64,000 bases of DNA from Polytrichum commune (GCA_950295325.1 OX485804.1:57228001-57292000), one strand, 5' to 3'; shown: positions 46,141 through 59,095, counted from the first letter of the stretch. Notes: a model not told the origin generated them from the sequence alone. A program made the numbers and translations.

Positions 46141-46969
46141 AACAAACATGCGTGAAGCCGATCAAGATAAAACATACATCTTTTCAAATTAGTGTACAAT
46201 GCTCCAAGGTGATTCAAATCCAAGGCCTTATCATGGATCCCATGGGAACTCCGACATTAAGTTTCCTAAGGTAGGAATAAGGCTTGGATAGATAGATCCT
46301 CAATGGGTGCCCTTTCTAACACCCGATTTTACTGCACCGCACTGCTATGATCCACCTACTTATTATGAAAGTCTCTAGACAAACCAGGTTTTGTCAATTA
46401 ACCATGTGAGAACCTCAAGGTTTGCCCTGGAAAGATAGATGCGGGAGGGTCGGTTTGTCTGCCCTGTTCAAAATGTTCGTCTAGAAAGGAGGCAATCCTG
46501 AGGCACTATTCTTCAAGTCTTGTGATATGTTTTTGGAAAGTACATGTAGAATTCGAGTAACTTGGCAATGAATGAACCCCAGAATTCACACTGGTGGCAA
46601 CATCAGAGTCTGGCTGTTATTTTTTGCAGTCCTCCATGAGACAGCGCATCTTTAATTGTGCCAGAGCTGCTGCAGTTTGTGTGTTTCTGCTCCTGCATTC
46701 GGCAGGAGCCAGTGTTAAAGGTAGCTAGACGAGGCATACTTCAGACGCGTTCAGTAGCATGTGATGTATGGAACATCCACAGACTCGTAGGCATCATTAA
46801 ATCGCCATAGTATTTTATTACGAAAACCAGTCCAGACTCGGATCAGATCACATGGGTACCACAGAAGTGAGACAGAAGAGGAGCTACCATCATGGATTGA
46901 GATGGAGAAATTTGGAATTGAATTAATGAGTTAAGCACTCGTCGACTCGAATTAAGGTATGTGGGTGGG
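46141..46969. other. No recognisable gene
   Basis: Around 46230-46275 the string GGATCCCATGGGAACTCCGA with a following CCTAAGG is the reverse complement of 28860-28900, an unclassified low-copy repeat. A TCCTGCATTCGGCAGGA hairpin lies at about 46691-46709. No coding frame is supported. Confidence 0.4.
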
Positions 46970-47310
46970 CTGGCTTTCTCGTGTAATCGTTCTTCTGAAT
47001 TGGACACTTAAGATTTGAGTGGTATATGGGAAGGCTTGTTAGTTATGAACAAACATCAGAGGGTTGTACAATGAGAGTGGACTGTGTGCTCAAAATATGT
47101 TAAAGAGTTTTGGTTTAGCAATCAATGTATATGAGACCCTCATCTGAGTGATCACTTAAAGATAAAGAGAATCTTCATATTGACGTATTATAATTTGTGC
47201 ATCTCAGCTTTAATTATGAAACTTGGAATGGCTATCTTTGTGATCGGCAATTGCTTACTAGATGAGATAATTCCTGATTTGATCCAAGTGTCAATTTGTT
47301 TGTGGAGTTA
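46970..47310 (+). repeat. Dispersed repeat R-ID, copy 1
   Basis: Shares an ordered set of blocks with copies at 48690, 50570 and 57000: TTGAGTGGTAT, ACTATGTGCTCAAAATAT-like, a TGATCACTTAA block and ATCTTCA(C/T)(A/T)TTGA, then CGGCAATTGCTTACTAGATG. Unclassified, non-coding. Confidence 0.5.
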
Positions 47311-48689
47311 GAAGTGCCTACAGTAGGGTCACATACATTAGTTGGGATCGACTCAATCGACTCAAACCACGTTGACTCTTGCCAATCCATGTCCTCGTGG
47401 AATCTTCATTTGTGTGTGAAATGTTGTCCCAAAATCCCAAGGTTTAGGGTTCCCCAAAGAAAGAAAAACCTTGAGAGCTACATTGAAAGTTCTAGAGATT
47501 TTTTGTAGGTTGAGTTTCGCCATTTATTGACATGAGGGTTTATCAATCCCTCAAAGGTTATGAAATATCAACACATTCTAAAAGCAAAGGCAATATGTTC
47601 CAAATCACCATTTTACCTCTAAAACTGAGGGGACCCCTAAAACTTGATTCATTAGCACTAGTATGGTCCCTCTCTCATGCCAACAAGATTTAGCTAAGAG
47701 GGTGGAGGGGGGACGAGGATCCACATCATGATATATATATATATATATATTTCATGGTCATATGGCTCATGAACACAGAGGAGAAGTCCTCTTGAAGAAG
47801 TTTGTATTCTTATATGTGTGCACATAACAACCTTTCAATTCTCAAATCACTAATGTACTTGGTGAACCCTCCATTTGAAGCACTTATTAAATGTTGTAGG
47901 GAAGAACCTATTTAGGAGCTATGTTCCTTACTCACTACTGACAACTATCCACATGCTTGCTCAAGTTCAGATGTAAGTGATGATTTGCCCTCATGGTAAA
48001 TCACATGCTTAAATGAACGGATCACCAATAAAAGATGTTTGTAATTTCATCCTCTGATTGTAACGCCCCCATTTCAAAACAAAATAAATCCCTCTCGAGC
48101 CCCCCTTGTGACTGCTCAATAGAGATGGCTATCTCACAAGCGTAACACTTCAAGTGATGATTCAAGTTAGGATATCCAAAGCCTGGAAACAAAAACCAAG
48201 AGGCCTGTACACAGTGCTCACTGAAGGAGTGGATTTTGTGCAATAATAGGCAAAGTACATTGAAAACTTGTCATAAATGACTTAAAGCATCCAACTTTGT
48301 CAGAATAAACATAGTAATCTTCATGACTAACAGTTACATGTGGATTGATTTCGTGATCAAGAAATTCCTGTCCAAGTAATTAACACCATTGCTGCAGTTG
48401 CTATTGTGGTGTAAAAATCCGTATTCCGGGTTGATGTCCACTGACTTAAAGAAACTGCCGCTCGGCCGACGGCAAGGACCTCAAATTTTAATTTTAATTG
48501 TATCCTAGCTACGAGTCCCACGATCTCCAAACTCGCACTTGGACCAAGTCAGTAACAAATCCTTGGTAAGGGAAAGTCAGGATTGTATAGCCCTGAGGAA
48601 CGCCGTCCAACCTAGCTGCAATTTCCTGCTCAAAGTTGCTTTGCATGAATTGAACAGGCATGTGCATAAGTTCTCGCAGATGTACTGAG
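47311..48689. other. No recognisable gene
   Basis: AT-rich, with a (TA)n run at about 47732-47751. Only short unrelated frames are present. Confidence 0.4.
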
Positions 48690-49070
48690 AAGGATGTGCC
48701 TAAATCAAGCACAACAATAATCTGGACACCCATATCTGAGTGACATGTGGGTAGGCGTGGATCGAAGAACTGGCATGAAAAAGACGTGTTTCGTATGAGA
48801 TTGGACTACGTGTTCAAAATACACTGATCATTCGAAGCTCAATGTTCAACGTGATTGGGGAGATCTGCATGACCACTTAATGACCACAAGAATCTTCACT
48901 TTGATGAGGAATGAGATATTTATATGAGCTCCGAAACTCATGAAGCAAAATGACTACGAGCACGATCTTGGATTTGCTCATCATCTTTCACTAATTGCGT
49001 GGTTCGTATCTATCGAGAAGTGGATGCAGCGAGAGAGAGAGAGAAGTATCCAAATAGCGCACGCCTCCTT
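48690..49070 (+). repeat. Dispersed repeat R-ID, copy 2
   Basis: Aligns over its whole length with 57000-57435. Shared strings include GTGCCTAAATCAA(G/A)CA, ATGACCACTT(A/G)AT(G/A)A, TTCTTCACTTTGAT/ATCTTCACTTTGATG and AAGTGG(A/G)TG(C/T)AG(C/A)GAGAGA. Ends uncertain. Confidence 0.6.
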
Positions 49071-50569
49071 TACCTATCAATCTATAATGCTAAATTAAAT
49101 TAAATGGGGTATGGTTAGAAAAGTGTATATATGATGATGATGATGATGATGATGATGACGACCGAATCCTGGTGTGCACTCTGCAACTATGACAAATTTC
49201 TCTGTATTTTCACATAGTACTCAAATCGCGAAAATCATGTGAAGGTAGAAAGTAGTGAAAGGGCCAAACTCGCAGTCTTGTCAGCTTGACTGGCAGCCCT
49301 GCATCCAGAAATTGATGTAAATTATTGTGCAGAGTACACATCAATTAATCCTTTTCATAACGTTCCTCAGATGATGAGTTGTGTTCATGGCCACCGCAGT
49401 GGATTCGAGAATAAAGCCCTCCGGATGTCGGAATCCCAATGTTTCAGACTCAATCCGAAGGCAGGGTAACTAAACACCACTCATCAACTGAGTAATGTTA
49501 TGTTGCTTGTGAGTACACCAACTAAGTTATAGAGCTCGAAGGGAGTTGGGAGTTGAAGGCTACCTATCTGACATGTTCTATCTCCAAGCTCTTGCAAGTC
49601 GTCACATGGAATTATTACATACAAGCGTACCTCTCATTCATCGAACAAAAACGTCATGAAATACTAGTATGGAGGTCAGAGGTTATTTCTTTCCAATAAT
49701 ATGACACGAAAACATATTCAAAGAGCCGGAATCAGTTTAGTGTGGCAAATTTGAAATGAATTTTGAACCACAAACTTATGAAGGGCGTGTTTTAAACATG
49801 GATATATGAGAGGTCGATATGCTCGTATGCAACAATTCCGTCTTAGTGTGAGTAAAGGGAAGTACAATGTTATAAAGTACTTGATTCAACAAACCAATGT
49901 GATGTTGAGAGCTCTCATTCGCACTCCAACATAATGTTGAGTTCTCAACACATTGTAACCAAAGAGACCATGATGCTCATGGACAAAAACGTGGCAAGAG
50001 GGAAAGATTGCATATGAGCGTACCTCTCAATCATCCAACAAAAACTACTTGAAAACTGCATGCAGGTTAGATTTTACTCTTTTGGGGGATAATTTGCAAC
50101 AGCATTAGCTTGAAAGACTCCAAATTAGTATAGTAGGACAATATATATATATATGACAATCACCTTATCCTTGATTGATTGGCTGGAAGAATGAGTTTCA
50201 TGACTTGGTGGGAAAAACAAACAAAATACATGTGTCACTTACCTTGTTACTTTCCTCAAATAACACATGTTGTGAGAAATAATTCGAGCTTTAAACCACA
50301 TCAAGGTCCATAAGTCAATGTTTCAAAACACAATTTCATTCACTTTCTTCTAAGATGATGTAGGACTTTACTAATTCCAAGTGCAAGAAAATCACAATCT
50401 CACATACACACACAACACTCTTTAGCTTCTAAGGCATTTAGCGGTTAATATGTATGATATCGCTTTAGAGAGGCCAAAATGTATCTGAGGCTCATTCTCA
50501 ATTTGTAACCTTACAATACATTCATACTAAGCTAGGTGGACCTTATGTGGTCAGTTTTTTTTATTGGAC
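49071..50569. other. No recognisable gene; small repeats
   Basis: A (GAT)n run lies at about 49132-49157 and a (TA)n run at about 50143-50154. Stretches near 49625 and 50025 share GCGTACCTCTCA(T/A)TCATC(G/C)AACAAAAAC, also seen in weaker form at 56757, so further parts of the R-ID repeat are scattered here. Confidence 0.4.
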
Positions 50570-50890
50570 ACCTATCCTTGACTGGTATGAGAAGCCTTGT
50601 AGTGAAGAATATGTACCAAAAAGGCACAAGTTATAATAAGATTGGACTATGTGCTTGAAATATAGACACATGTCTAGAACCAACTATTGACATGATTGGA
50701 GGGGAGGTGATGTGATCACATGAAAAAAGTAAATATATAAAAAAAAATCCAAAACAAAAACAAAACCAAACCTCCAATTTGATTTCTTATTGCGTCTCAA
50801 CTCTGATTATGAAACTTGAAAAAGCCAATCTTCATGATTTAGCGCAATTGCTAAGAGGATGTAATAATCCTTGGCCCCATCAAACCACAG
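50570..50890 (+). repeat. Dispersed repeat R-ID, copy 3
   Basis: Aligns with 46970-47310 (TATGAAACTTG(A/G)AA, the ATTGCTAAGAGGATG block). More diverged than the others. Confidence 0.45.
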
Positions 50891-50930
50891 AAATTGTCAA
50901 TGGAGTTGGAAGTACCGAAATATGACCACA

Positions 50931-51187
50931 ACCCTTATTTAGTGTTGCTTTACACACAGACCAAAAGTTGTGACCATGAAAATCTGAAGACCAATTGAAA
51001 CTCATCCAAACGCCATACCGTGGGAAATAGAAATCCAATTTTGCAGTTGATGGGCCCTCAAGGTTCGTGTAAAGTGAAAGTGGACTAGGTTGAGGGACCG
51101 CAACATATTTTATGGTAATCCAAAACTTGTAGGAGATAGTCCGGGACCATGCCAACAGAGTATTTCAAGGTCGAGACATTAATGGCA
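50931..51187. repeat. Diverged relative of the MITE at 4387
   Basis: Contains a TTGCTTTACACACAGACC start and the internal blocks CTCATCCAAACGCCATACC and GGGCCCTCAAG ... GTGAAAGTGGAC seen at 4440-4540. No clear terminal duplication. Confidence 0.4.
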
Positions 51188-52857
51188 ATTGAATTGCTTA
51201 CCATGGCCCGTAGTAGTTTTCCATTAGACCTACCTCTTCATGATGGACCTGAGACAATATCCGGTAGAACATGAAACACTAGTTGCTATGAAAGATGCCA
51301 TGTATATTTCTCATCCAAACGAGTTCCTTTCATCCCTCATGCCTTCAAGGCCTACATTGTTTTGTCCAATTCGTGTGGGTTACCGTTGGGAGTTACGTGT
51401 TGCTGTAACTTTTTATCCACATCATCATTTTTCCTATCAACTAAGTTATATCATATTCTTCAGTATGCATACTAATTACATGTGTTTATTCGGGGGGAAA
51501 AACGATGCTCTCAGTAAAATGTCATAGCAACACGTAAAGTCCGAATTCTAACCCACACTAATTAGACCAAACCATCTTCCAGCTCCTCAACCAATCACAT
51601 AATTTCGCATATAATAACGAGAAAAGGGCCCTCAAGCTCAAGTGTAAAGTTAGTGGCCTTCATAAAATAGGCTTGTTACATAGGTAGCCATCATTTATAT
51701 TTAAGAAATATAAATTCACAGGGATAAATTGTGATTAAAAAAGAGAGGAGTGACATACTTTTACCAATCATTGGGCTCAGAAAACATCGTAATTTAACAT
51801 TAAACTTATGATTGCTTTATCAGGCAACTTCCTATAATGGCCACGTGTCACAAACGGCCAGACCGCACCCCTTTTATAGTCAGCCCATAACTTATTAACT
51901 AATAATTTGTGGGGGCGGATAAATAATAATAATAATAACTTATCTTCTTCGTGAAGGTGGCCAATGTTAATGGTATGTCACACGTGGGGCCACAAGGAAT
52001 GAATGAAATACATATAGGATAAAAGTAGGGTTTCATCCAACACTTGCCGACAGAGAGGCAAGGATTTTCGCCATCCAACATGTTTTGACCCATTAATCTC
52101 GCCCAGGCGCCTGGCGAAACTCACACACACCCCCCCCCCCCCCTCCCCCTGAAGTTTCGCCATTAAGTTAAGCCCACTTGGAATCTACGGTCAGGGAAGA
52201 ATCGCCCCCAAACCCTAACTCAACTGACAACCTAAATATAATAAATAATATAGGATTTATTTGAGCATTTTGGTACTGTGGTTTTACGGTGCAGCGAGTC
52301 CCAGTAAATGCCGGGTATGGATGGGGTCAGGGCCAATGTTGGACCGGGTATACGTATAGGTGCGTGCCGGGTATCAACTACTCAACGTCAATACGGATAT
52401 GATACGGATATGGTATTAGAGACCCGCGTGGTATGGAAAAAACACATAACTGTTGTACAATACCCGTACCAAAAATGATGGGAAAAAATCATTATAGACA
52501 CTTGGATGTTGTGAAAGAACAAAAAAAAAACAAAACGATATCAAACCAACGTTGGCATGAACCTTGGGTTGTTGCATGACATACGGAAACATAACAAATA
52601 CGATCAAATACAAATCCCCGGCTCATATCCAAAAAGGTGAAATCCTCACTAGTTAGAATGGATGGATTGGGGACCACTCTAATGTTTTCTTGCATTCAAA
52701 CATTGGGAGTTGAATGTCGTGACTTGTTTGTGTTGAGTAGGTGTGGGCCGAATCTCCACCTTCATGAACCCAATGTTTGTCAAGGTTGGGCATATCACCT
52801 CGTTAGTACTGTGATTAAAGACCAAAGACCTCCTTACACTTGTTTTGGACATGATAG

Positions 52858-52898
<41 letters not shown>

Positions 52899-52965
52899 AC
52901 TTTGAGCTATGTATGCTACGTAATCTAATTAGCTTGGACTTTTTGTTTGCAATGTTCTTAAGTTA
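51188..52965. other. No recognisable gene; microsatellites
   Basis: A C-tract at about 52125-52142 and a long (TA)n run at about 52861-52894. No conserved frame. The area near 51540-51575 shares CCCACACTAATTAGAC with 7077, an unclassified repeat edge. Confidence 0.4.
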
Positions 52966-53594
52966 TGGTCGGTTTAGACTAAGGTGAGGGGGAAGTGCAC
53001 CAGTCAGTCGAGAATTCCCATCCATAACAAGGTTGTTTGAGGCAATGATTGGTGCGGTGGACAAGATAGGAACAACAATTTCAAAAAAATGCCTCTCAAG
53101 TTGGAGTTCTCTGGAGGTCAAGTTTCTAGTCCAAGGGTTTGAGGTTGCCCCAAGAACTTGACCCCCAGAGAACTCCCCTAGCAAAAAGTGTTGCCAGGCT
53201 GACATCCATGTCATTCCCTCATCAATGCTTCAAGTTCTCCACCAGAAAAAAAAGTCTTGGCCATAGTGTAAACCCTAGCCGGTGAAGAACCCATTTCGTA
53301 GCCAATCGTACTAATGCTCCGTTCCCCTAAAAATCTTGACCGGTGCACTTATTTCTACGCCATAGTCTAAACCAGCGCCCGAGAAGTTTTTTTGGACAGG
53401 CATAGTCGGTCAAGATCCATGTGACTCTAAACCCAATTGGTTACATGTTGACATCTTCCAGTTGTGCTTTCATTCATTTGAGGTATATTCTTGTATAGAT
53501 TCCTCTAAAATGATGGGTAATTCTCTCAAACTCAACCGGTTCGTTCATTGTAACTAACCGCCGGTCCTCCCCGAGCCCTGGTCTAAACCACTCC
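52966..53594. mobile_element. Possible composite TTA-flanked element
   Basis: The ends TGGTCGGTTTAGAC and GGAGTGGTTTAGAC (opposite strand) are inverted and flanked by TTA (52963-52965, 53595-53597). Internal GTCTAAACCAG and CATAGTGTAAACCCTAG motifs at about 53270 and 53365 look like further termini, so two elements may be joined. The right part (53375-53594) is the inverted copy of 14785-15043. Confidence 0.4.
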
Positions 53595-53844
53595 TTACAT
53601 GCATGATTTGTGCAAGGTTGGAGCTAATTAAGACTTGGGATTTAGTTCCTTAATCCGACACACTCTATTATAAGTAGTTATCTTTGTGCTATATTATCTC
53701 CTGCCTCATTAAATGCACTTTTTAAAACCGGGATATCACGATGTTAAACAAGTCCAAGGGACTCCAATGGTGATGGACCGATGGTCCCACAACATACATA
53801 ACTCGAGGGTTTGACCTACTAGGTTTGACATAAGGCCTTAGCTT

Positions 53845-54875
53845 GGGTTTGAACCAATGATCGGGGAGATCTGGCAGCTAGTTGTAAGTTAGCCAAGTGA
53901 AATTGCAAAATTACCGATTTTTTGGGGGAGATTTCGGCCGTATAACTGAGTTAAATATGAAGAGTATAGGAAATGAACCGACCAATATGAGATAATGTAG
54001 GAAATTTAATCCCTTGGGCTTAGAAAATGGCAGAAATGAGTTGGGTCTCCCGAGGGTATAGGCGGATATTGGCTGGTCTCCCGAGGGTATGGGCGGATAT
54101 TGAATGAGGGAGGTTCTCAGCCGTGTAGGTCACAAGAAACTTAACGATGTTTTTGCTTCATTATTGCATTTCATTGTTGACGGCTAGCGTTTAGAATGTA
54201 TTATGAGTGTGTCTATGGAAGATCTTTGTGGTGATCTTGATAATGTACTAATGGAAGCCATAGCTTTATGAAGGAACTCTACAAAGTTTAGATGGTTGTT
54301 TTCACATCCACAAAGATACCTTTCAGGGCGTTTTCTCTTGAAGGTGAAGATGATATTGTTGATTTTGACTCTAACAGTTGGTGAATTTCATTTTTGTATA
54401 TAGTATGGTAGGTTAGGTTACTCTTTTATCATGTTGTGGCCTCAAATCTAATATGAGGTTTTAAGACCTAGGTATGATAGAAGAGTTTATCCATGGCCAT
54501 CAACCGGTTGATGGCTTATTTTAGGTTCAACTCCTGCTACGGATAAATTGTTGATCATTCTTGTTGGATGTTGATATCATTACATATTATTGTTATCTGC
54601 TGATATGTTCTTTGGACATTGTTGTTGAATGGTGTATGTTGTTTGTAGATATAATTGGAAAACCAACTTACTTATCAATGCCCGAGTTTTTGGCCGGTTG
54701 TCATTACAATGAAGAGGAAATTAACCGGCACTTGAAAGAAAATATAGGATATTGGCCGATCCAAATTTATGACAACAAGTTTGCAACCGATCAAATCCTA
54801 AAAAAACCGATAGAAATTATGAAGGGACGGATTTTAGCTGGTTGAGCTCAAAAATCTCCCGAACCCTGGTTTGAA
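53845..54875. mobile_element. 1-kb element with GGTTTGAACCA-type ends
   Basis: Starts GGGTTTGAACCAATGATCGG and ends AATCTCCCGAACCCTGG followed by TTTGAACTC; these are imperfect inverted ends. An internal duplication GGCGGATATTG preceded by TCTCCCGAGGGTAT occurs twice at about 54047 and 54077. The longest frame (54561-54845) resembles no transposase. Confidence 0.4.
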
Positions 54876-55287
54876 CTCGTTCATGACCAATGAAATTTTG
54901 CCTGTGTGATGTGTTCCAAAATAAACAATGGGGGTTAGTAATTGGAACCAACTTTGATGCATACCAGCAGTTTGGGTTTTTTTTCTCTCTCTCTCTCTCT
55001 CTCTCTTTTCACATTTTCAGGAAAGCCGCATCGGCGACAATCATCGGAGTGATGAAAACATGTGTGGATGATAATACATGTTTTCATCCAAATGTGGACA
55101 CATTCATCGTCCACATTTTGTAATTTCATTCAGTTTTGTGGAATTTTGGGGATGATTATGGCGATTCCGTCCATGAAAAACAACTTGACAGTTTTGTCTA
55201 CGTTTGGTTGTTGCAAGCTGACAAAGTCTACCTTAAAATATATAGGGTTGATGTATACAGTAGTAGTGAAATTGAATACCCAGGTCT

Positions 55288-55474
55288 TGGTCCGAGATGA
55301 CCTTAAACTACCGGATGATGGTGGAGAGATACCCAAATCTCAAGGAAGAGGTTGGCGGTTCGAATCCCGGCTGTGAAATCTCCTCTCTACTTGACGGAAA
55401 ACTTGCCAGGTGGTGAACTACCTCCTGTGCTTTGGCGTTGGCATGTCGGCCTTCTGTCTCAAAAAATAAATAAA
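55288..55474 (+). mobile_element. SINE family 2, complete with 14-bp TSD
   Basis: A 187-bp body with a perfect pol III B box, GGTTCGAATCC (55357-55367), and an A-box-like GATGATGGTGGAGAG about 40 bp upstream. It ends with a CAAAAAATAAATAAA tail and is flanked by a perfect duplication, GAATACCCAGGTCT (55274-55287, 55475-55488). Another complete copy is at 63018-63226 on the minus strand. It is unrelated to SINE family 1 outside the promoter boxes. Confidence 0.9.
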
Positions 55475-55492
55475 GAATACCCAGGTCTCTTA

Positions 55493-56029
55493 GGGCCGCT
55501 TTACACCTAGAGGTGGGGCCAATTCCCCTTGAGGCCAATTACATGAAATTTCAGCCCTTTTTGGGTTGGAGGCCGGCCTAAACTATACATTATAATAAGA
55601 TTATAATGGGGGCCAATTTTCCCATATGTAAAGGCCTTTAGGGCCAAGAAGCTAGGCCAATTCAATAAATCTAGCATAATCCAACGGATCTAGCATAATC
55701 TAGCATAGAGCCGTTCATATTTTCACATAATCCAATGGATATGGTTTGCTAAAAAATAATTTTTTATTAAATTTTTTTTTCTTTATTGAAATTTGACATT
55801 GGTTCCGAGGCCAAGAATTGGCCTTCCATTTTGGGTGCACCCAATTCAATGAGCTCGGGCCATGTCATACCATGCATATTTTGATTAAAAAAATTCATAC
55901 CACCAAATCGGCATGGCCTCTAGGTGTAAAGGGGTTGGGGCCGATTTTAGCCTTTTGGCCAATCACGAGTGAGGATTTCAAGCCTCTTACACAATGAATT
56001 GGCCCAGCCTCTAGGTGTAAAGCAACCCT
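55493..56029. mobile_element. PIF/Harbinger-like MITE, TTA duplication
   Basis: The ends GGGCCGCTTTACACCTAG and GGGTTGCTTTACACCTAG (opposite strand) continue as inverted repeats to about 32 bp. TTA flanks both sides (55490-55492, 56030-56032). It inserted within a few bases of the preceding SINE's right duplication. Body rich in GGCC, non-coding. Confidence 0.8.
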
Positions 56030-56032
56030 TAG

Positions 56033-56999
56033 ATTCTCTATCCAAAGCCTCTCTTGAAAATAAGAGCAATGCAACGCAATAACATTGCACCGTGTTCTAT
56101 TGATGTAGGGTGCCCAATTTACTAGAATGGCCTGAGAACCACACTAAATAGTCCTATTACTGTTGGCTACATTAACTTTCAACCCACATCCCGTCTATAC
56201 TTCTAAATTTGAGTGGACCACATCAATTGATTTTCAAATAATTGATTGTGATTTTTTGTCTTACTCTATTTTGAATCATGATGAATATTTCATTTTATGT
56301 GAGTTGTTGGTCAGAAGTGTCAAGAAAGACTAAGGGGAAAACTTGAGTCATGGACCCAAGATATTTCCACCATGACTGGACAATTAGAAATAGCCTACAC
56401 TAATTTCCCACCCACACTAATAGGACTATATAGTGCACCTTGACTTCATCCAAGTCATGTTGGTTACCATGATCATGTTATTTGTGCGATGATATAGTTA
56501 ATATTTTATTACTAGCTAGATGAAAGAGCAATTCAGAGAATATGATTATTCAAACAATGCAAACTAACAAATTGTCACTCTAATCCTCGTGGGTTTGATC
56601 AAAAATCTCAATACTAAAGATACCATGATCTATAAATTCATTCGTATTAATCACTTTTACATGTCTAGCATGGAATTTAAAGTGACTTTTCATACCTAAT
56701 TAATTAGGTCACACTAAATCGATGGCGAGAGGGAATTGTTGCATATATAGATATATACAAGCATACTTCTCATCCGTCCATGTTTGAGACTTGCCTCCAT
56801 ATATGTGTGGTTTGTTCATCTATAATGTGCCTCACTATTTGTTCCAACTTTGGGGCATTCTAAGTGAGCGATTTTTGGTGCCAATTCAACATACTAGATC
56901 GACCTCCATGTTATGTACTATATTAGGAGATTTTTGATGTATTACGTCTTGCCTAAATGAACAAATTCGTGTTGCATATTTTGGACTTTCAATTAAAGA
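56033..56999. other. No recognisable gene
   Basis: AT-rich, with a short inverted pair (CACACTAAATAGTCCTATTA at 56152 and CCACACTAATAGGACTATA at 56413) that may mark another small element of about 280 bp. No coding frame. Confidence 0.4.
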
Positions 57000-57435
57000 C
57001 TTGCATTCCACTAACATAAGGTAGACGTGCCTAAATCAAACATAACAATAAATCTGGACGCCTATATTTGAGTGGTATGTGATGTATTGCAGATCTCCAA
57101 ATTGGCACTGAAAAAACACATGTTTAGAAGATATTTGACCTAAGTGCTCACAATATGCTACTTGATATAGGTTGAATAGTTAAAAAGGGTTTTTTTCCTC
57201 TCTTTTTTTGGCAGGGGGAGAGGGGGACCTATATGACCACTTGATAAACACAAGATTCTTCACTTTGATATTGAATAAGATATTCACTCGAGTTCATAAA
57301 ATCATGAGGCAAATGCCTACATGCACAATTTGGATTTGCGGATCGTCTAACATTGATTGCATGTTTTATATCCTACAAGAAGTGGGTGTAGAGAGAGAAG
57401 TATCCATCAAAGGCACATCTAAAGTGGACATCTCT
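57000..57435 (+). repeat. Dispersed repeat R-ID, copy 4
   Basis: Long match to 48690-49070 plus an inserted T-rich and G-rich stretch at about 57186-57230. Ends uncertain. Confidence 0.6.
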
Positions 57436-58524
57436 TGAGCCCTACCCAAGGCTTAAGTGAAAGTGATTTAAAACTACATACTAACTTTGAATTTTGTAAG
57501 AAAAATATCATAAACATCTAAAAAAACATATTCATCTACAAACCCAAGCAATGTATGATGACAAAACAATCTCAAAAGAAATATACATATTTTAGAAGAC
57601 AGTGCAAGTGGTGTGCAAGCATAATAAGTATTGTCAAAAACAAATGGTTCATAAAATGGTAGAAACACATTAAATTGATGATTTTCTACATTGTTTTTTT
57701 TATGAAGCCTTAAATTTATACTCAATTCAAGAAATTATGAAGAAAATATGTTTTCAAGTTCAAAATATTTAAGGTCGTGAAATTTACATCAAAACCAAAT
57801 CGAGCCATTTGCTTTTGAGCCTTACTTTTATTATAAAGTTTTGAGGATCTCATCTTGATATTCTCTATTTGAGTACTTAACACAACAATAGAGGGCATCG
57901 TGGAACAAGGAGAAAACTGATCCAACTTAAACAACATATTTGCTACTACTTTCAAGCGTTTGACCCAACATACTATTGGTTTCAATATACCAAAGCATAG
58001 AATTATTGGTCCACTCACAAATGTTACAACATTGGGTAATCCGCAAGCATGAAAGATTCCTTTTCCAATATGATACTCCCCAATGTATAACATATATAGA
58101 AGAACACGAAAGCTAACATATATGTAATAATAGCCAACGCGGGCCGGGGCAAGGGTGAAGTTATTTATGTGTTTTTTTCCTTGCCAATAATGTCTCCGGA
58201 TGGATGTGGGTCATTGTAGTGCGTAACTTGTGCTTGAGCGTCAAAGGGGGTTCAAACGCGGGTCCCACACACAAAGACTTTGAAAGGAAACTTGGGTGGC
58301 AATCAACATTGGGCCTTGGGACGAACCCAACCCAATAATTAGTCTTTAACTTAAGCCGGGCTCCACCGGCACTATGATGTTAAACAACATACTTGAAGAC
58401 ATGTGGACTTGGACAAAATAAGAAGTAGCCGGAAGTCTCGCCATGTCACCACAACCAAATATCTTTGAGTAAGCCACCACTCGCGAGCCGATGTACTTAA
58501 AGCACACTCAAATACGGTTTATTA
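57436..58524. other. No recognisable gene
   Basis: Minus-strand frames at 57474-58093 are short and rich in Lys, Phe and Ile without domain signals. I treat them as chance in AT-rich DNA. Confidence 0.4.
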
Positions 58525-58527
58525 TTA

Positions 58528-59077
58528 GGGGCACTTTATATTAGGGCCCATTTCTAGGGCCCATTTCCAAACCCTAGGCATCAACCAATGAGAGTGCTTA
58601 GATTGCCCAAATGGGCCCTAATATGGGCCCAAGGGCTTTATATTGAGAGTCGGCCCACTTCTCCTAAAGCTTGTGTGGTGGGTGACATGGCGGCGTTTTG
58701 GAGGGAAAAAATTGGGCTGAAGGCAAAAAAATGGGTCGAGGATTTATGGAGACCCACTTCGCACCTACGGCCCACTTCACCCAACTTCCGTCATATAGTC
58801 ATTTATGACTTTATGACTTTAGTTCAAGCAAGGGCATAATTCATTTAAGACAAAGTGGGCCGTGGATTGGGCCTTACAATATAAAGTCCCTAGGCCCATT
58901 TGGAAGGCCCACTTTAAAGTAGAATTTCCAATTTGGGCCCTACAAGTGGGCCTATGGACTTTATATTGCAAGGCCCACTCAACGGCCCACTTTGTAAAGT
59001 TAAGGCCCACTTCAAGTCCAAGTGGGCTCAACTCCAAATGGGCCGCCCGCCAAATGGGCCCTAATATAAAGTGCCCC
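58528..59077. mobile_element. MITE with perfect 26-bp termini, TTA duplication
   Basis: Both ends read GGGGCACTTTATATTAGGGC inward, identical over 26 bp, and are flanked by TTA (58525-58527, 59078-59080). The interior holds a second fold-back at about 58852-58993, where AAGTGGGCCGT and CTTACAATATAAAGTCC pair with their complements, so almost the whole element can fold. Identical termini suggest recent insertion. The same superfamily as the other TTA elements is likely. Confidence 0.85.
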
Positions 59078-59095
59078 TTAGTAGTACACCCCAAA

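Noticed and set aside
47311-52894. CRISPR-like or regularly spaced arrays
   Set aside because: Only simple microsatellites and dispersed repeats are present; no regular spacer structure, and the DNA is plant nuclear.
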